DNA of 35,464 bases from CAZXEU01 sp964639665. Its GTDB lineage: Bacteria; Bacteroidota; Rhodothermia; Rhodothermales; Bin80. A program made the position numbers and the translations under genes. The DNA lies in NCBI GenBank assembly GCA_964639665.1, contig CAZXEU010000035.1, forward strand, positions 1 to 35,464, given 5' to 3'. The notes below the pieces were generated by a model. It saw nothing but the letters and a program-made list of their open reading frames with translations. It did no database searches and was not told the origin of the DNA. Shown here one piece after another: positions 1 through 8,759 of this stretch. How positions within the stretch are numbered: position 1 is the first letter of the stretch; every line of letters starts with the position of its first letter.

Positions 1-1533
1 GAGCTGGAAAGCGAGAGCCTGTGGCGCGTTACGCGGCTCAAGACGGGCGTCAGCGGCATTTCGTCCACATCGCCCACCATGTCGGTAGCCGCCCAGAATG
101 GCCGCATGCTGTTCTCGGTCTACTCGGACGGCAAGTACAGCGTGTTTGGCCTGGAAGCGGACCAAACCACGGGAGAACCGTTCGAGGCGTCCGAAGAAGA
201 GGTTGTAGCCGCAAGCGTCTTGCCCCCTTTCAGTGCCTACGGTGAGGGACTCGTGTCGGATTATCTTTCCGATCCACTGACCGGACTGCCCCAGAGCGAA
301 CCGAGCGCTGAAGAGAAGTATGACGGAAGGCTGCGCCTCGATTACGTAGCTCCGCCGTCGATCGGCGTGTCCGCCGGAGGTCTCTACGGCAGCGGCGTCG
401 CGGGCGGAGTTGGGTTTTTCTTTAGCGATATGCTGGGCAACCGCAATCTGACGCTCGTTGCGCAGGCCAACGGGACGTTCAAGGATGTCGGGGGCCAGGC
501 CGTCTACATGAATCGCGGCAAGCGACTGAATTATGGCGGGGCCGTCGGCCACATCCCGTTGCTTTATGGCGGGGCGTATCCGAGCTTCAATGCATTCGGC
601 GGCTACTCGATTCTCGAGCAGCGGTACCGCATCTACGTGGACCAGGCCATGGCCATCGCGGCCTATCCATTTTCCACGACGCGGCGTCTGGAGGCATTTG
701 GCGGCTTTACCCGCTATGCATTCGACTATGAGATCTGGCAGTACAACTACGACTTCTTCGGCGGTGCCGCGAGGGACAGGATACGGGCGGACAAGTGCTC
801 CGACCTGGCGCCGGATGATCCGGACCGCGCCTTTTGTGAACCGGATGCGGAGTACTTTGCGCAGGCGGGCATAGCCTATGTGGGGGATTTCTCCAACTTC
901 GGGTTTACCTCGCCACTTCAGGGAGGTCGGTACCGCTTCGAGATAGCCCCCAGGGTCGGGACAAATACCTTCGTTGGCGTACTGGCTGATTACCGCAGGT
1001 ATTTCTTCATGCGCCCGGTGACCTTTGCCATTCGGGGCATGCACGTAGGCAACTACGGCGCCGACGAAACCGACATATTCGCGCGGGAATACCTCGGCTA
1101 CTGGTACTATCCCGGTTTTGTACGGGGTTACAGCATCAACTCGTTTGATTTGAGCGAGGAATGCCTGCCGTCCCAGGACCCGAACTGCTCGGTCTACAGC
1201 CGGCTGTTCGGTACGCGCACGGCGGTGGCGAGCGCGGAATTGCGCCTGCCGCTTCTCGGCAATCAGACCCTGGGGCTCGTGGAGTTCCCTTATCTGCCGC
1301 TTGAGCTGACCGCCTTTGCCGACGCCGGTCTGGCCTGGACAAAAGAGGAGCGCTTTCAGGACCTGCTGAAATTCGAGAGGGACGGCGTGGGGCGCCTGCC
1401 GGTCGTCAGCGTCGGGAGTTCCGCCCGGTTCAACCTGTTCGGATACTTCGTATTCGAGATTTACTACGCGTATCCATTCCAGCGGCCCCGCAAGGGTGCT
1501 CATTTCGGATTCCTTCTTGCGCCAGGCTGGTAG
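1..1533 (+). CDS. TolB-propeller/beta-barrel outer-membrane protein, 3' part
   Basis: The reading frame is open from base 1, so the gene starts left of the window. The first ~50 residues visible contain WD40/PD40-type propeller sequence ('GRMLFSVYSDGKYSVF'). An acidic linker follows, then about 390 residues of alternating aromatic/glycine-rich strands typical of an Omp85-like beta-barrel, ending in a terminal Trp ('FGFLLAPGW') that could act as the outer-membrane beta-signal. Proteins pairing a TolB-like propeller with a C-terminal surface-antigen barrel are known in FCB bacteria, and their function is not well defined. One loop has several Cys (about 790-840 and 1160-1190) that could form disulfides. 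It is followed 78 nt later by pyrD on the same strand. The family-level call is fairly sure and the function is not. Confidence 0.8.
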   Translation, partial: ELESESLWRVTRLKTGVSGISSTSPTMSVAAQNGRMLFSVYSDGKYSVFGLEADQTTGEPFEASEEEVVAASVLPPFSAYGEGLVSDYLSDPLTGLPQSEPSAEEKYDGRLRLDYVAPPSIGVSAGGLYGSGVAGGVGFFFSDMLGNRNLTLVAQANGTFKDVGGQAVYMNRGKRLNYGGAVGHIPLLYGGAYPSFNAFGGYSILEQRYRIYVDQAMAIAAYPFSTTRRLEAFGGFTRYAFDYEIWQYNYDFFGGAARDRIRADKCSDLAPDDPDRAFCEPDAEYFAQAGIAYVGDFSNFGFTSPLQGGRYRFEIAPRVGTNTFVGVLADYRRYFFMRPVTFAIRGMHVGNYGADETDIFAREYLGYWYYPGFVRGYSINSFDLSEECLPSQDPNCSVYSRLFGTRTAVASAELRLPLLGNQTLGLVEFPYLPLELTAFADAGLAWTKEERFQDLLKFERDGVGRLPVVSVGSSARFNLFGYFVFEIYYAYPFQRPRKGAHFGFLLAPGW

Positions 1534-1611
1534 TTGCTTGAATTGGCCGGCTCGGGTCCAGAAAATTGCGAACCAGGCACGTTCGTGGAATCGCCGGACA
1601 CAGCTACTGGA

Positions 1612-2712
1612 ATGTATAGCCGGATCCGGCCCTGGCTGTTCAGGCTGGATCCGGAACTGGCGCACGCGGCGGGATTGCTGTCGGCCACGTTCGCGCAGCG
1701 CCTGGTACCTCGCGTCCTCGAGTCTGCCTATGCCTACGGCCACGGAGCGCTGGGGCACCGGGTACTTGGATTGAGCTTCCCGAATCCGATCGGGCTTGCG
1801 GCCGGCTTCGACAAGAACGGAGTGCTGTTGCGGTTCTGGGAAGCCCTGGGGATGGGATTCGTTGAGATAGGATCCGTCACGGCCCGTGCGTGCCGGGGCA
1901 ACAAGAGACCGCGCCTTTTTCGATTGACGGAAGAGCAGGCCCTGATCAACCGGTTGGGTTTGCCCAGCGGCGGTGCCGAACGGGTGGCGCGCCGATTGCT
2001 TGCGCAAAAGAAGCGTCGCAAGATACCCGTCGGAGTCAATCTGGCCAAGACCAATGATCCGGGCGTAACCGGTACCGAGGCCATTGAGGACTACAGGCTG
2101 AGCTTTCACGCGCTCGCGCCCCTGGCGGATTACGTGGTCTTGAACATCTCGTGCCCCAATACCGAAGACGGCCAGACGTTCGAGAATGCTGAAGCACTGG
2201 ATGCGCTGCTGCATGTGCTCTTTACGCAGCGCCGGCTTCAGGGTCTTTCGGTTCCGATTCTGCTCAAGATGGCACCTCCTGCGACACCCAAGCTCGTATT
2301 TGACAGCCATATAGAAGAGATCCTGGAATTGAGCCTCGGACACGGTGTGCACGGCTTTGTAGCGTGCAACACGTCGCCGGACCGGGACATGCTGTCGCTT
2401 CCGGAGGAGCGCTGGAACCGCATGGGAGCAGGAGGCCTCAGCGGGGGACCGCTGGCTCCGCTGTCCCAAAGGCTGGTGCGCTACATCTATCAGCGTACCG
2501 GGGGCAAAGTCCCGGTTATTGGCGTGGGCGGCGTGGATTCCGCAGAGTCTGCCTATGCCATGCTGCGCTCTGGTGCTTCACTGGTCCAGATCTACACGGG
2601 CCTGGTTTATCAGGGCCCCCAGTTGGTGCAGCGGGTAAAGGAAGGGCTGGTTGCCCTGTTCGAGCGCGACGGGATATCGTCGATTCGCGAGGCTATAGGG
2701 GCGGACGCGTAG
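1612..2712 (+). CDS. pyrD: Dihydroorotate dehydrogenase, class 2-like (quinone)
   Basis: It oxidises dihydroorotate to orotate in pyrimidine synthesis, probably at the inner membrane with quinone as acceptor. The 366-residue length, the N-terminal helical part 'RPWLFRLDPELAHAAGLL', 'NPIGLAAGFDKNG' (about 58-70), 'GFVEIGSVT' (82-90), 'GVNLAKTND' (141-149) and 'VPVIGVGGV' are all class 2-like. The FMN/substrate loop reads 'NISCPN' (178-183): Cys181 sits where class 2 enzymes normally carry the catalytic Ser, and Cys is the base of class 1 enzymes. I chose ATG 1612 because the protein begins there like family members. The in-frame TTG at 1534 would add 26 unrelated residues. The 3' end overlaps convergent dtd by 20 bp. 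Confidence 0.93.
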   Translation: MYSRIRPWLFRLDPELAHAAGLLSATFAQRLVPRVLESAYAYGHGALGHRVLGLSFPNPIGLAAGFDKNGVLLRFWEALGMGFVEIGSVTARACRGNKRPRLFRLTEEQALINRLGLPSGGAERVARRLLAQKKRRKIPVGVNLAKTNDPGVTGTEAIEDYRLSFHALAPLADYVVLNISCPNTEDGQTFENAEALDALLHVLFTQRRLQGLSVPILLKMAPPATPKLVFDSHIEEILELSLGHGVHGFVACNTSPDRDMLSLPEERWNRMGAGGLSGGPLAPLSQRLVRYIYQRTGGKVPVIGVGGVDSAESAYAMLRSGASLVQIYTGLVYQGPQLVQRVKEGLVALFERDGISSIREAIGADA

Positions 2713-3172
2713 CCGAACCTGCATCGGAGCTCCGCTCCAGGATGACCGTGACAGGTCCGTCGTTGACAAGCCGCACTTCCATGGCTGCTCCGAACACGCC
2801 GGTGGCCACGTGGCTTGCCGGCAGCTCCTCTTGCAGCGATGCTACGAATCGGCGGTAACATCTTTCCGCGAGCTCCAGAGGTGCCGCGTGCGAGAAGGAC
2901 GGGCGATTGCCTTTCCTGGCATCGGCATAGAGCGTGAATTGGGAAACCACGAGCGCCTGCCCCCCGGTCTGCAGGACCGAACAATTCATGCGACCTGATT
3001 CGTCCGGGAAAATGCGAAGCCGTGCGCACTTTCGTGCCAGCCAGTCGGCTTCGTGCCCCGTATCCGTGTCCCTGACTCCAAGAAGGATCAGCATGCCGGG
3101 GCCGATGGTCGCGGCCTCGTGGCCGTTTGCGGCGACGGATGCTTCAGATACGCGTTGTATCAGGGCAATCAT
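2693..3172 (-). CDS. dtd: D-aminoacyl-tRNA deacylase
   Basis: A cytoplasmic homodimeric enzyme that removes D-amino acids (and Gly) mischarged on tRNA. The 159 residues show the full family signature: N-terminal 'MIALIQRVSEASV', the 'SQFTLYAD' active-site motif (77-84) followed by 'RKGNRPSFS', 'GVFGAAMEVRLVNDGPVT' near the C-terminus, and the Gly-Pro pair (139-140) known to form the cross-subunit cis-Pro chirality filter. The last ~10 residues overlap the end of pyrD on the other strand. Its start overlaps the end of rdgB by 29 nt, so the two are probably co-transcribed as a quality-control pair. Confidence 0.95.
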   Translation of the reverse strand: MIALIQRVSEASVAANGHEAATIGPGMLILLGVRDTDTGHEADWLARKCARLRIFPDESGRMNCSVLQTGGQALVVSQFTLYADARKGNRPSFSHAAPLELAERCYRRFVASLQEELPASHVATGVFGAAMEVRLVNDGPVTVILERSSDAGSATRPPL

Positions 3173-3782
3173 GACCGGCCACCAGCCGCAAGTGCATGAA
3201 TTCGCGAAAAGCCCTTAGAGCCTTCCCGCGATGGCTCACCGCATTCTTCTCGGCGCGCGTGAGCTCGGCAAACGAGCGCGATTGTCCACCGGCACAGAAC
3301 AGGGCATCGTAGCCGAAGCCGCCAGTGCCGCGCTCTTCGCGGAGTATGCGGCCGCTGCAGGTGCCTTCGAAAAACAGCAGGCTGTCCGCGTTCGCGTAGG
3401 CGACGACGGTTGTAAAGGATGCGCTGCGGTCATCACATTCGTGCAGCTCATCGAGCAGCAGTCTGCGATTGGCCTCTGCATCGCAATCCGGCCCGGCAAA
3501 GCGCGCCGAATGCACACCGGGGCGACCGCCAAGCGCCCTTACGCTCAGGCCCGTGTCATCGGCGAGCGAAGGCAGCCCGGTCACCTCATGAAAGGCCATG
3601 GCTTTCTTTGCCGCATTGCCGGCGAGCGTTTCCGCGTCTTCCTCCACGAGCGGGACCGTGACCAGGTCCCCGGACGAAAGGATGCGTACGGGCAGCTGCT
3701 TCAGCAACGCCCGCATCTCCGACACCTTGCCGGCATTGCGCGTTGCCAGTACGATCGTGAGGGGCTCTTTTGCCGTCGTCAT
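3144..3782 (-). CDS. rdgB: dITP/XTP pyrophosphatase (RdgB/HAM1)
   Basis: Hydrolyses non-canonical purine NTPs (ITP, dITP, XTP) to monophosphates, keeping them out of nucleic acids. The 212 residues contain the HAM1 hallmarks: 'ATRNAGK' (13-19) for nucleotide binding, 'ADDTGL' (74-79) with acidic metal ligands, 'GGRPGVHSARFAG' (85-97), 'GGFGYD' (154-159) and 'NAVSHRGKA' (180-188). It is upstream of and overlaps dtd, forming a two-gene minus-strand unit. It is divergent from rpsU, with about 80 nt between the starts that must hold both promoters. No Shine-Dalgarno is visible. Confidence 0.95.
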   Translation of the reverse strand: MTTAKEPLTIVLATRNAGKVSEMRALLKQLPVRILSSGDLVTVPLVEEDAETLAGNAAKKAMAFHEVTGLPSLADDTGLSVRALGGRPGVHSARFAGPDCDAEANRRLLLDELHECDDRSASFTTVVAYANADSLLFFEGTCSGRILREERGTGGFGYDALFCAGGQSRSFAELTRAEKNAVSHRGKALRAFREFMHLRLVAGHDCPDTTRI

Positions 3783-3862
3783 GGCATGGAACCTGCATGC
3801 ATGGCACCGGTACTAACGCGCCCTGAAAGCAGGCGACTCACACAGGAATCGAGGTAGTTCAT

Positions 3863-4069
3863 TTGCCCCATCATATAGGCGTCGGCGTTAAGGTCCGCGA
3901 CAAGGAGAATATCGATCGTGCCCTTCGGCGGTTCAAGCGAGCGGTCAATCGCAGCCGCGTGCTTCGGCTTTACCGTCAGAATATGTCGTATGCCAAGCCT
4001 TCGGAAGAGCGAAGAATCGCCAAGGAGAAGGCGGCGCGCAACGCTCGCAAGCACAACAGGCGCTACTAG
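3863..4069 (+). CDS. rpsU: Small ribosomal subunit protein bS21
   Basis: bS21 binds the platform of the 30S subunit near the 3' end of 16S rRNA. The 68 residues match the family nearly end to end ('VKVRDKENIDRALRRFKRAVNRS', then 'YAKPSEERRIAKEKAARNARK'), with the usual basic tail. No ATG fits. The start I prefer is TTG 3863, which has GAGG at 3851-3854 eight nt upstream. The initiator could also be a neighbouring near-cognate codon (ATT 3861), because the family usually begins only a few residues before 'GVKV'. Its stop codon abuts the kgd stop on the opposite strand with no spacer. Confidence 0.92.
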   Translation: MPHHIGVGVKVRDKENIDRALRRFKRAVNRSRVLRLYRQNMSYAKPSEERRIAKEKAARNARKHNRRY

Positions 4070-7000
4070 TTACAGTGCCAGGGCTTGGCGGAGCAGGCGT
4101 TCCTGCTCCAGATTGTGGACCATGCTGCTCCCGGTCGCGGGGCTCGCGCTGGCTACGCGTCCTGCATAACGCGTGCGGAATTCGTGTCCGCGCGCCTCTG
4201 CCAGCACGGCGTCCAGGCGGTGTCTTAGAAAGGACCAGGCGCCCATGTTTTCCGGTTCTTCCTGCACCCAGAAGAAGGATTCCGCGCTCCCGTACCGCAT
4301 TATTTCCGCGCGCACGTCGTCTTCTGGAAAGGGATAGAACTGCTCAATGCGCGCAAGAGCGATGGCATCCTTCTTGTCTGGCTCCTGCTCCAGGGCATGC
4401 ACCAGGTCGTAGTACACCTTGCCGCTGCAAAAGGCAAGTCGCTTTACGTCGGAGGGACGGTTCTCTGCAGGAATCACGGGCCTGAACGCTGCACCGGACA
4501 GCTCGTCAAGATCCGAGACCGCCATCGCATGGCGCAGCAGGCTCTTCGGCGTCATCAGGATCAGGGGCTTCTTGATTTCCAGCCGGACCTGCCTGCGCAG
4601 CGCGTGAAAATAATTGGCGGGCACGCTGAGATTGCACACGATCATGTTGTCTTCGGCGCACAGCTGAAGAAACCGCTCGAGGCGTGCCGACGAGTGTTCG
4701 GGCCCTTGGCCTTCGTATCCGTGGGGCAGCAGCACTACAAGACTGCTGCGCTGATACCACTTTTCCTCGGCGGCGGAAAGAAACTGGTCGAATACGATTT
4801 GCGCTCCGTTCGAGAAATCGCCGAACTGCGCCTCCCAGATGACCAGCGCCTCCGGGTAGGCGACCGAGTAACCGTATTCGAATCCCAGAACGGCATATTC
4901 GGATAGCAGGCTGTCGTAAATGTAGAGCTGTGCCTGGCCATCGCGGATGTGATTGAGAAGGACATGCTCGCCGCCCGTTACCTGGTCATACACCACCGCG
5001 TGCCGCTGACTGAATGTGGCGCGCCGCGAATCCTGGCCGCTGAGGCGCACGGGAGTGCCCTCCAATAGCAGCGAGCCGAAGGCCAGCGCCTCGGCGGATG
5101 CCCAGTCTATGCGTCTGTGCTTTCTAATAGTTTGATCCCGTCGCTGGAATTGCCGGAGCAGCTTGGGATGGACGGTAAAGTCCGCCGGAACGGTCACCAG
5201 TGCATCCAGTGTGGCTTCGAGGTCCCGTTCACTTGCACGGGTGTCCACGTCAGGCAGGGGCTCCGGCGGCAATTCGAAATACCTGTCAAGCACCTGGCCG
5301 GGCTCCTTCTCCTTAAGGTCCTTCGTGCGTTCGAAAGCCTGCTGAAGGATGCGGTGAAAGCTGTCCAGCTGCTGTTCTGCCTGCTCGGGAGACATGGCCC
5401 CGCGTGTCAGCAGCATCTCGGTATAGAGTTTGCGCGGCGACCTCTTGCTCTCGATCGTCTTGTAGAGAATCGGATTGGTATAGGTCGGCTCGTCGCCCTC
5501 GTTGTGCCCGTGCTGGCGGTAGCAGAGCATGTCGATGACCACGTCCTTGTTAAATACCTGGCGGAAGTCCAGGGCCAGTCGCGCCACGCGGACGCACGCT
5601 TCCGGATCGTCGCCATTCACGTGAAAGATGGGGGCTTCAATGAGCCGTGCCACGTCCGTGGCATACGTGGAGCTGCGCGCCTCGCTAGGTCCCGTAGTGA
5701 ATCCGATCTGGTTGTTGATGACGATATGGACGGTGCCGCCCGTATGGTAGCCCTGGAGCTGGCTGCAGTTGAGCGTTTCTGCCACGACACCCTGACCGGC
5801 AAATGCGGCGTCTCCGTGAATCAGGAGCGGAATGACCGCGTCATGGACGTCGCCGCCGGGAAGACGCGGATTCTCGCTGGCCTTGAGCATGTCCTGCTTC
5901 GCCCGGACCATGCCTTGCACGATGGGGCTGACGGCCTCAAGGTGGCTCGGGTTGGAGGCCAGGGTTAGCTCAATGGTCGATTTGTCCTTGGTGCTATAGG
6001 TGCTTGTAGCCCCAAGGTGGTATTTCACGTCACCGGAGCCGTAGATCGTTTCCGGATCAAGGTTGCCTTCGAATTCGGAGAAAATCGCTTCGTACGACTT
6101 GTTCAGGATGTTGGCGAGGACGTTCAGGCGGCCCCGATGTGCCATCCCGATCACAACCTCGTGCACTTCCTGGTGGGCGGCGTCCGAAATGATGGTATCC
6201 AGCATCGGAATGAGGCTTTCGCCTCCTTCCAGGGAGAACCGTTTCTGGCCGATGTAGCGCGTGTGCAGGAATCGCTCGAACGCCTCCGCAGCGTTCAGCA
6301 TGTGAAGCACGTGCTCCGTGTTTCCCAGGAACAGGTCGTCTGAAGTATGAGAAGGCTCAATACGCTCCTGCAGCCACCGCTTTTCCGCAGGATCCGAAAT
6401 GTGCATGAAGGCGATCCCTATTCGCCTCGTATACGTGGCTCGCAGAATGTTCAGAATGTCCCGCAAGGGGAGCACGTCCTTTCCTCCCAGCCCCCCTGTT
6501 ACGAACTCCCGGTCCAGGTCCCAGACCGTAAGGCCATACTGCGCGGGATCCAGCTCCGGATGGTAGCTCCACCGGTAGCCGAGCGGATTGGTATTGGCCT
6601 GCAAATGGCCCCTCACGCGAAAGGCCCGGATCAACATCATGACCTGTGCCTGCTTCTGGATCATGTTCATCTCCGCGCCCGCTTCCCGATACCCGCCTAG
6701 CTGCGGAGTCGAATCCGAACTGATGACGAAGGGTGGATACGGAACCTCCAGGTCTTCGAAGATGCTGTTGTAGAAGTCGTGTTTGCCCAGCAGCAGTTCG
6801 GTAACATGGGAGAGGAACGCGCCGCTCTCCGCTCCCTGAATAATGCGGTGATCGTAGGTCGAAGTGATGGTCATTACCGGCGAGAGACCCACCTTGCTCA
6901 CCGAGTCCGGGGGCAGCGCCTGGTATTCCGGCGGGTATCCTATGGCGCCGATGCCGACTATCACGCCCTGCAGCGGCATCAGGCGGGGCACGCTCAAACT

Positions 7001-7714
7001 GGTTCCAATCATGCCCGGATTGGTCAGCGTGGCAGTCGTATCGGCGAAGTCAGACAGCCGGAGCCGGTTTCGCTGTCCGCGCCGGACAATGTCGTTGTAG
7101 ATGCCCAGTAGCTGGGCAAATGTCATATCGTCCGCACCGCGAATATTGGGCACGACCAGGCTGCGCTTGCCGCGCCTTTCCGTATCCATCGCGAGGCCGA
7201 GGTTGATGGTCGTGGAGCGAATCTGCTGAGGCCTCGCACCCTCGCGCCGAAAGGAGGAGCACAGATTGGGGAAGCGCTTTAGCGCTTGCACTACGGCAAA
7301 GGCGATGATATGGGTAAAGGACACCTTGAGTCCGCCCGCGCCCCGCTGGTGATGGTTGATGAGCGTGCGGTTCTCAATCAGCAGCTTTACGGGCACCGTG
7401 CGCACGGACGTAGCCGTGGGAATGGAGAGGCTGCTTTCCATATTCTGGACCAGCCTGGCCGCGGGGCCGCGGATATCGTGAACCTCGGCATCGGCTGGCA
7501 CCGGCGCCTCGCTTGCAGCATCCCTGCCGGCGGGGGAGGCAGGCCCGGATGGCACGGCCGGCGCCTTTTCCGGCCGGGATTCCTCGACGGCCAGGAAGGA
7601 AGCGCTGGGCCTGTAGTCGGCAAAAAAGTCTTGCCAGCTGGCACTGACACTTGCCGGGTCCTTCAGGAATTTCTTGTACAGCTCCTCTACATATCCCGTG
7701 TTGAATCCAAGCAT
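4070..7714 (-). CDS. kgd: Multifunctional 2-oxoglutarate decarboxylase/dehydrogenase E1-E2 fusion
   Basis: A TCA-cycle enzyme handling 2-oxoglutarate, fusing a thiamine-diphosphate E1 to an E2-type succinyltransferase domain (KGD/OdhA architecture, 1214 aa). In order: a short N-terminal 2-OGDH helix ('GYVEELYKKFLKDP', about 7-20); a Pro/Ala linker (40-80); an E2 acyltransferase domain (about 82-315) with 'YDHRIIQG' (287-294), the KGD-type variant of HxxxD(G); and an E1 domain from about 350 with 'GMAHRGRLNVL', 'GDVKYHLG', 'HGDAAFAGQG', 'NNQIGFTT' and the ThDP/Mg site 'NGDDPE...YRQHGHNEGDEP'. There is no lipoyl domain, so lipoyl groups must come from another E2. It starts 43 nt after the epimerase gene on the same strand. 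The rpsU stop abuts its stop. Confidence 0.95.
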   Translation of the reverse strand: MLGFNTGYVEELYKKFLKDPASVSASWQDFFADYRPSASFLAVEESRPEKAPAVPSGPASPAGRDAASEAPVPADAEVHDIRGPAARLVQNMESSLSIPTATSVRTVPVKLLIENRTLINHHQRGAGGLKVSFTHIIAFAVVQALKRFPNLCSSFRREGARPQQIRSTTINLGLAMDTERRGKRSLVVPNIRGADDMTFAQLLGIYNDIVRRGQRNRLRLSDFADTTATLTNPGMIGTSLSVPRLMPLQGVIVGIGAIGYPPEYQALPPDSVSKVGLSPVMTITSTYDHRIIQGAESGAFLSHVTELLLGKHDFYNSIFEDLEVPYPPFVISSDSTPQLGGYREAGAEMNMIQKQAQVMMLIRAFRVRGHLQANTNPLGYRWSYHPELDPAQYGLTVWDLDREFVTGGLGGKDVLPLRDILNILRATYTRRIGIAFMHISDPAEKRWLQERIEPSHTSDDLFLGNTEHVLHMLNAAEAFERFLHTRYIGQKRFSLEGGESLIPMLDTIISDAAHQEVHEVVIGMAHRGRLNVLANILNKSYEAIFSEFEGNLDPETIYGSGDVKYHLGATSTYSTKDKSTIELTLASNPSHLEAVSPIVQGMVRAKQDMLKASENPRLPGGDVHDAVIPLLIHGDAAFAGQGVVAETLNCSQLQGYHTGGTVHIVINNQIGFTTGPSEARSSTYATDVARLIEAPIFHVNGDDPEACVRVARLALDFRQVFNKDVVIDMLCYRQHGHNEGDEPTYTNPILYKTIESKRSPRKLYTEMLLTRGAMSPEQAEQQLDSFHRILQQAFERTKDLKEKEPGQVLDRYFELPPEPLPDVDTRASERDLEATLDALVTVPADFTVHPKLLRQFQRRDQTIRKHRRIDWASAEALAFGSLLLEGTPVRLSGQDSRRATFSQRHAVVYDQVTGGEHVLLNHIRDGQAQLYIYDSLLSEYAVLGFEYGYSVAYPEALVIWEAQFGDFSNGAQIVFDQFLSAAEEKWYQRSSLVVLLPHGYEGQGPEHSSARLERFLQLCAEDNMIVCNLSVPANYFHALRRQVRLEIKKPLILMTPKSLLRHAMAVSDLDELSGAAFRPVIPAENRPSDVKRLAFCSGKVYYDLVHALEQEPDKKDAIALARIEQFYPFPEDDVRAEIMRYGSAESFFWVQEEPENMGAWSFLRHRLDAVLAEARGHEFRTRYAGRVASASPATGSSMVHNLEQERLLRQALAL

Positions 7715-7757
7715 GTCTAGCGTTGCCCTGGTGTGCCTGGTGCCGCGCGAGAAGCCT

Positions 7758-8759
7758 CTAGGTCAGCATTCCGCGCTCGCGGTACCAGGAAATGGTTTCC
7801 CGGAGTCCTTCCTCCAGGGAAACAGTCTGTCGATACCCGAAATCCCGCATGGCCTTCGCAGAAGAGCAAATCTTGGCGGCATAACGGAATTCACGCGCCT
7901 TTTCCCTATTGAACGGAGGATATCTGCCAGTGACGAGACCCGCAAGCTCCGCGATGGCCCCGACAGGCCGGATAAGCTGCCTCGCAATCGGCACGCGCAG
8001 TGCCCGGCGTGCGAGGGCTGCTGTTGCGGCCCCGTGCAGCTGATCCCACGAACAAGCCTGGTCACTGCCAAGAAAATACGTTTCACCAGTCGTTTTCTCA
8101 CATTCGGCCGCCTGCAGAATGCCCTGCACGAGATCCCGCACGTGAACGAGAGAGAAGTCGCCGATGCCGCGAATGACGGGACATACGCCCCGGCTTACGG
8201 TCTTGACGAAGTTGTATATGTCCTTTTCTCGCGGTCCGTAAACGGCGGGCGGTCGCACGACACACCAGGGCACGTCCGTCACGAGCACATGCTCTTCGCC
8301 GTCCGGCGTGCCGAGAAGAGCTTCCATCTCGGCCTTGCTCTTGCCGTAGCGCGTAATCGGGCAAAGCGGCGTAGACTCATCCACCACTCTCTGCCGGGCC
8401 GCGCCAACCGCCGCAAGGCTGCTTGCCAGCACCACCTTGGTGACGGACGAGCTGGCGCGGCTTATGCTGCGCAGCAGCTCTTCCGTGGCGCACACGTTTT
8501 CACGCCAGAATACTTGCCACGACCGGGCGCGGGTCAAGGCGCCGAAATGAAAGACATAGTCAATATCATGCAGCGCCTCCTGCACGACGTCGGTATCAAA
8601 TAGCGTTCCCGCAACGGGCACAATGTCGAGGCCCGAGAGCCACTTCGGCTTGTTTCGGATGAGACAGCGGACTTCCCAGCCTCCCCTGTCAAGCAGGGCC
8701 TCGACCAGATGGCTGCCGATAAAGCCGGTACCGCCCGTAACAAATGCTCTGGTTGCCAT
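7758..8759 (-). CDS. NAD(P)-dependent epimerase/dehydratase (extended SDR)
   Basis: A 333-residue extended short-chain dehydrogenase/reductase. The N-terminal Rossmann motif is 'GGTGFIGSH' (9-17). A catalytic Ser lies in 'SSLAAVG', the YxxxK pair is Tyr138/Lys142 ('RYGKSK'), and 'RPPAVYGPREKD' is the usual loop before the substrate domain. Relatives act on nucleotide sugars, dihydroflavonol-like compounds or sterol-like substrates. The sequence does not identify the substrate, and no sugar-pathway genes are adjacent. It precedes kgd in the same direction and may be co-transcribed, although no functional link is evident. No Shine-Dalgarno is seen before the ATG. Confidence 0.88.
   Translation of the reverse strand: MATRAFVTGGTGFIGSHLVEALLDRGGWEVRCLIRNKPKWLSGLDIVPVAGTLFDTDVVQEALHDIDYVFHFGALTRARSWQVFWRENVCATEELLRSISRASSSVTKVVLASSLAAVGAARQRVVDESTPLCPITRYGKSKAEMEALLGTPDGEEHVLVTDVPWCVVRPPAVYGPREKDIYNFVKTVSRGVCPVIRGIGDFSLVHVRDLVQGILQAAECEKTTGETYFLGSDQACSWDQLHGAATAALARRALRVPIARQLIRPVGAIAELAGLVTGRYPPFNREKAREFRYAAKICSSAKAMRDFGYRQTVSLEEGLRETISWYRERGMLT

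Noticed and set aside
1534..1611. TTG start giving a 26-residue extension of PyrD
   Set aside because: The extension has no family resemblance, and ATG 1612 gives the normal length.
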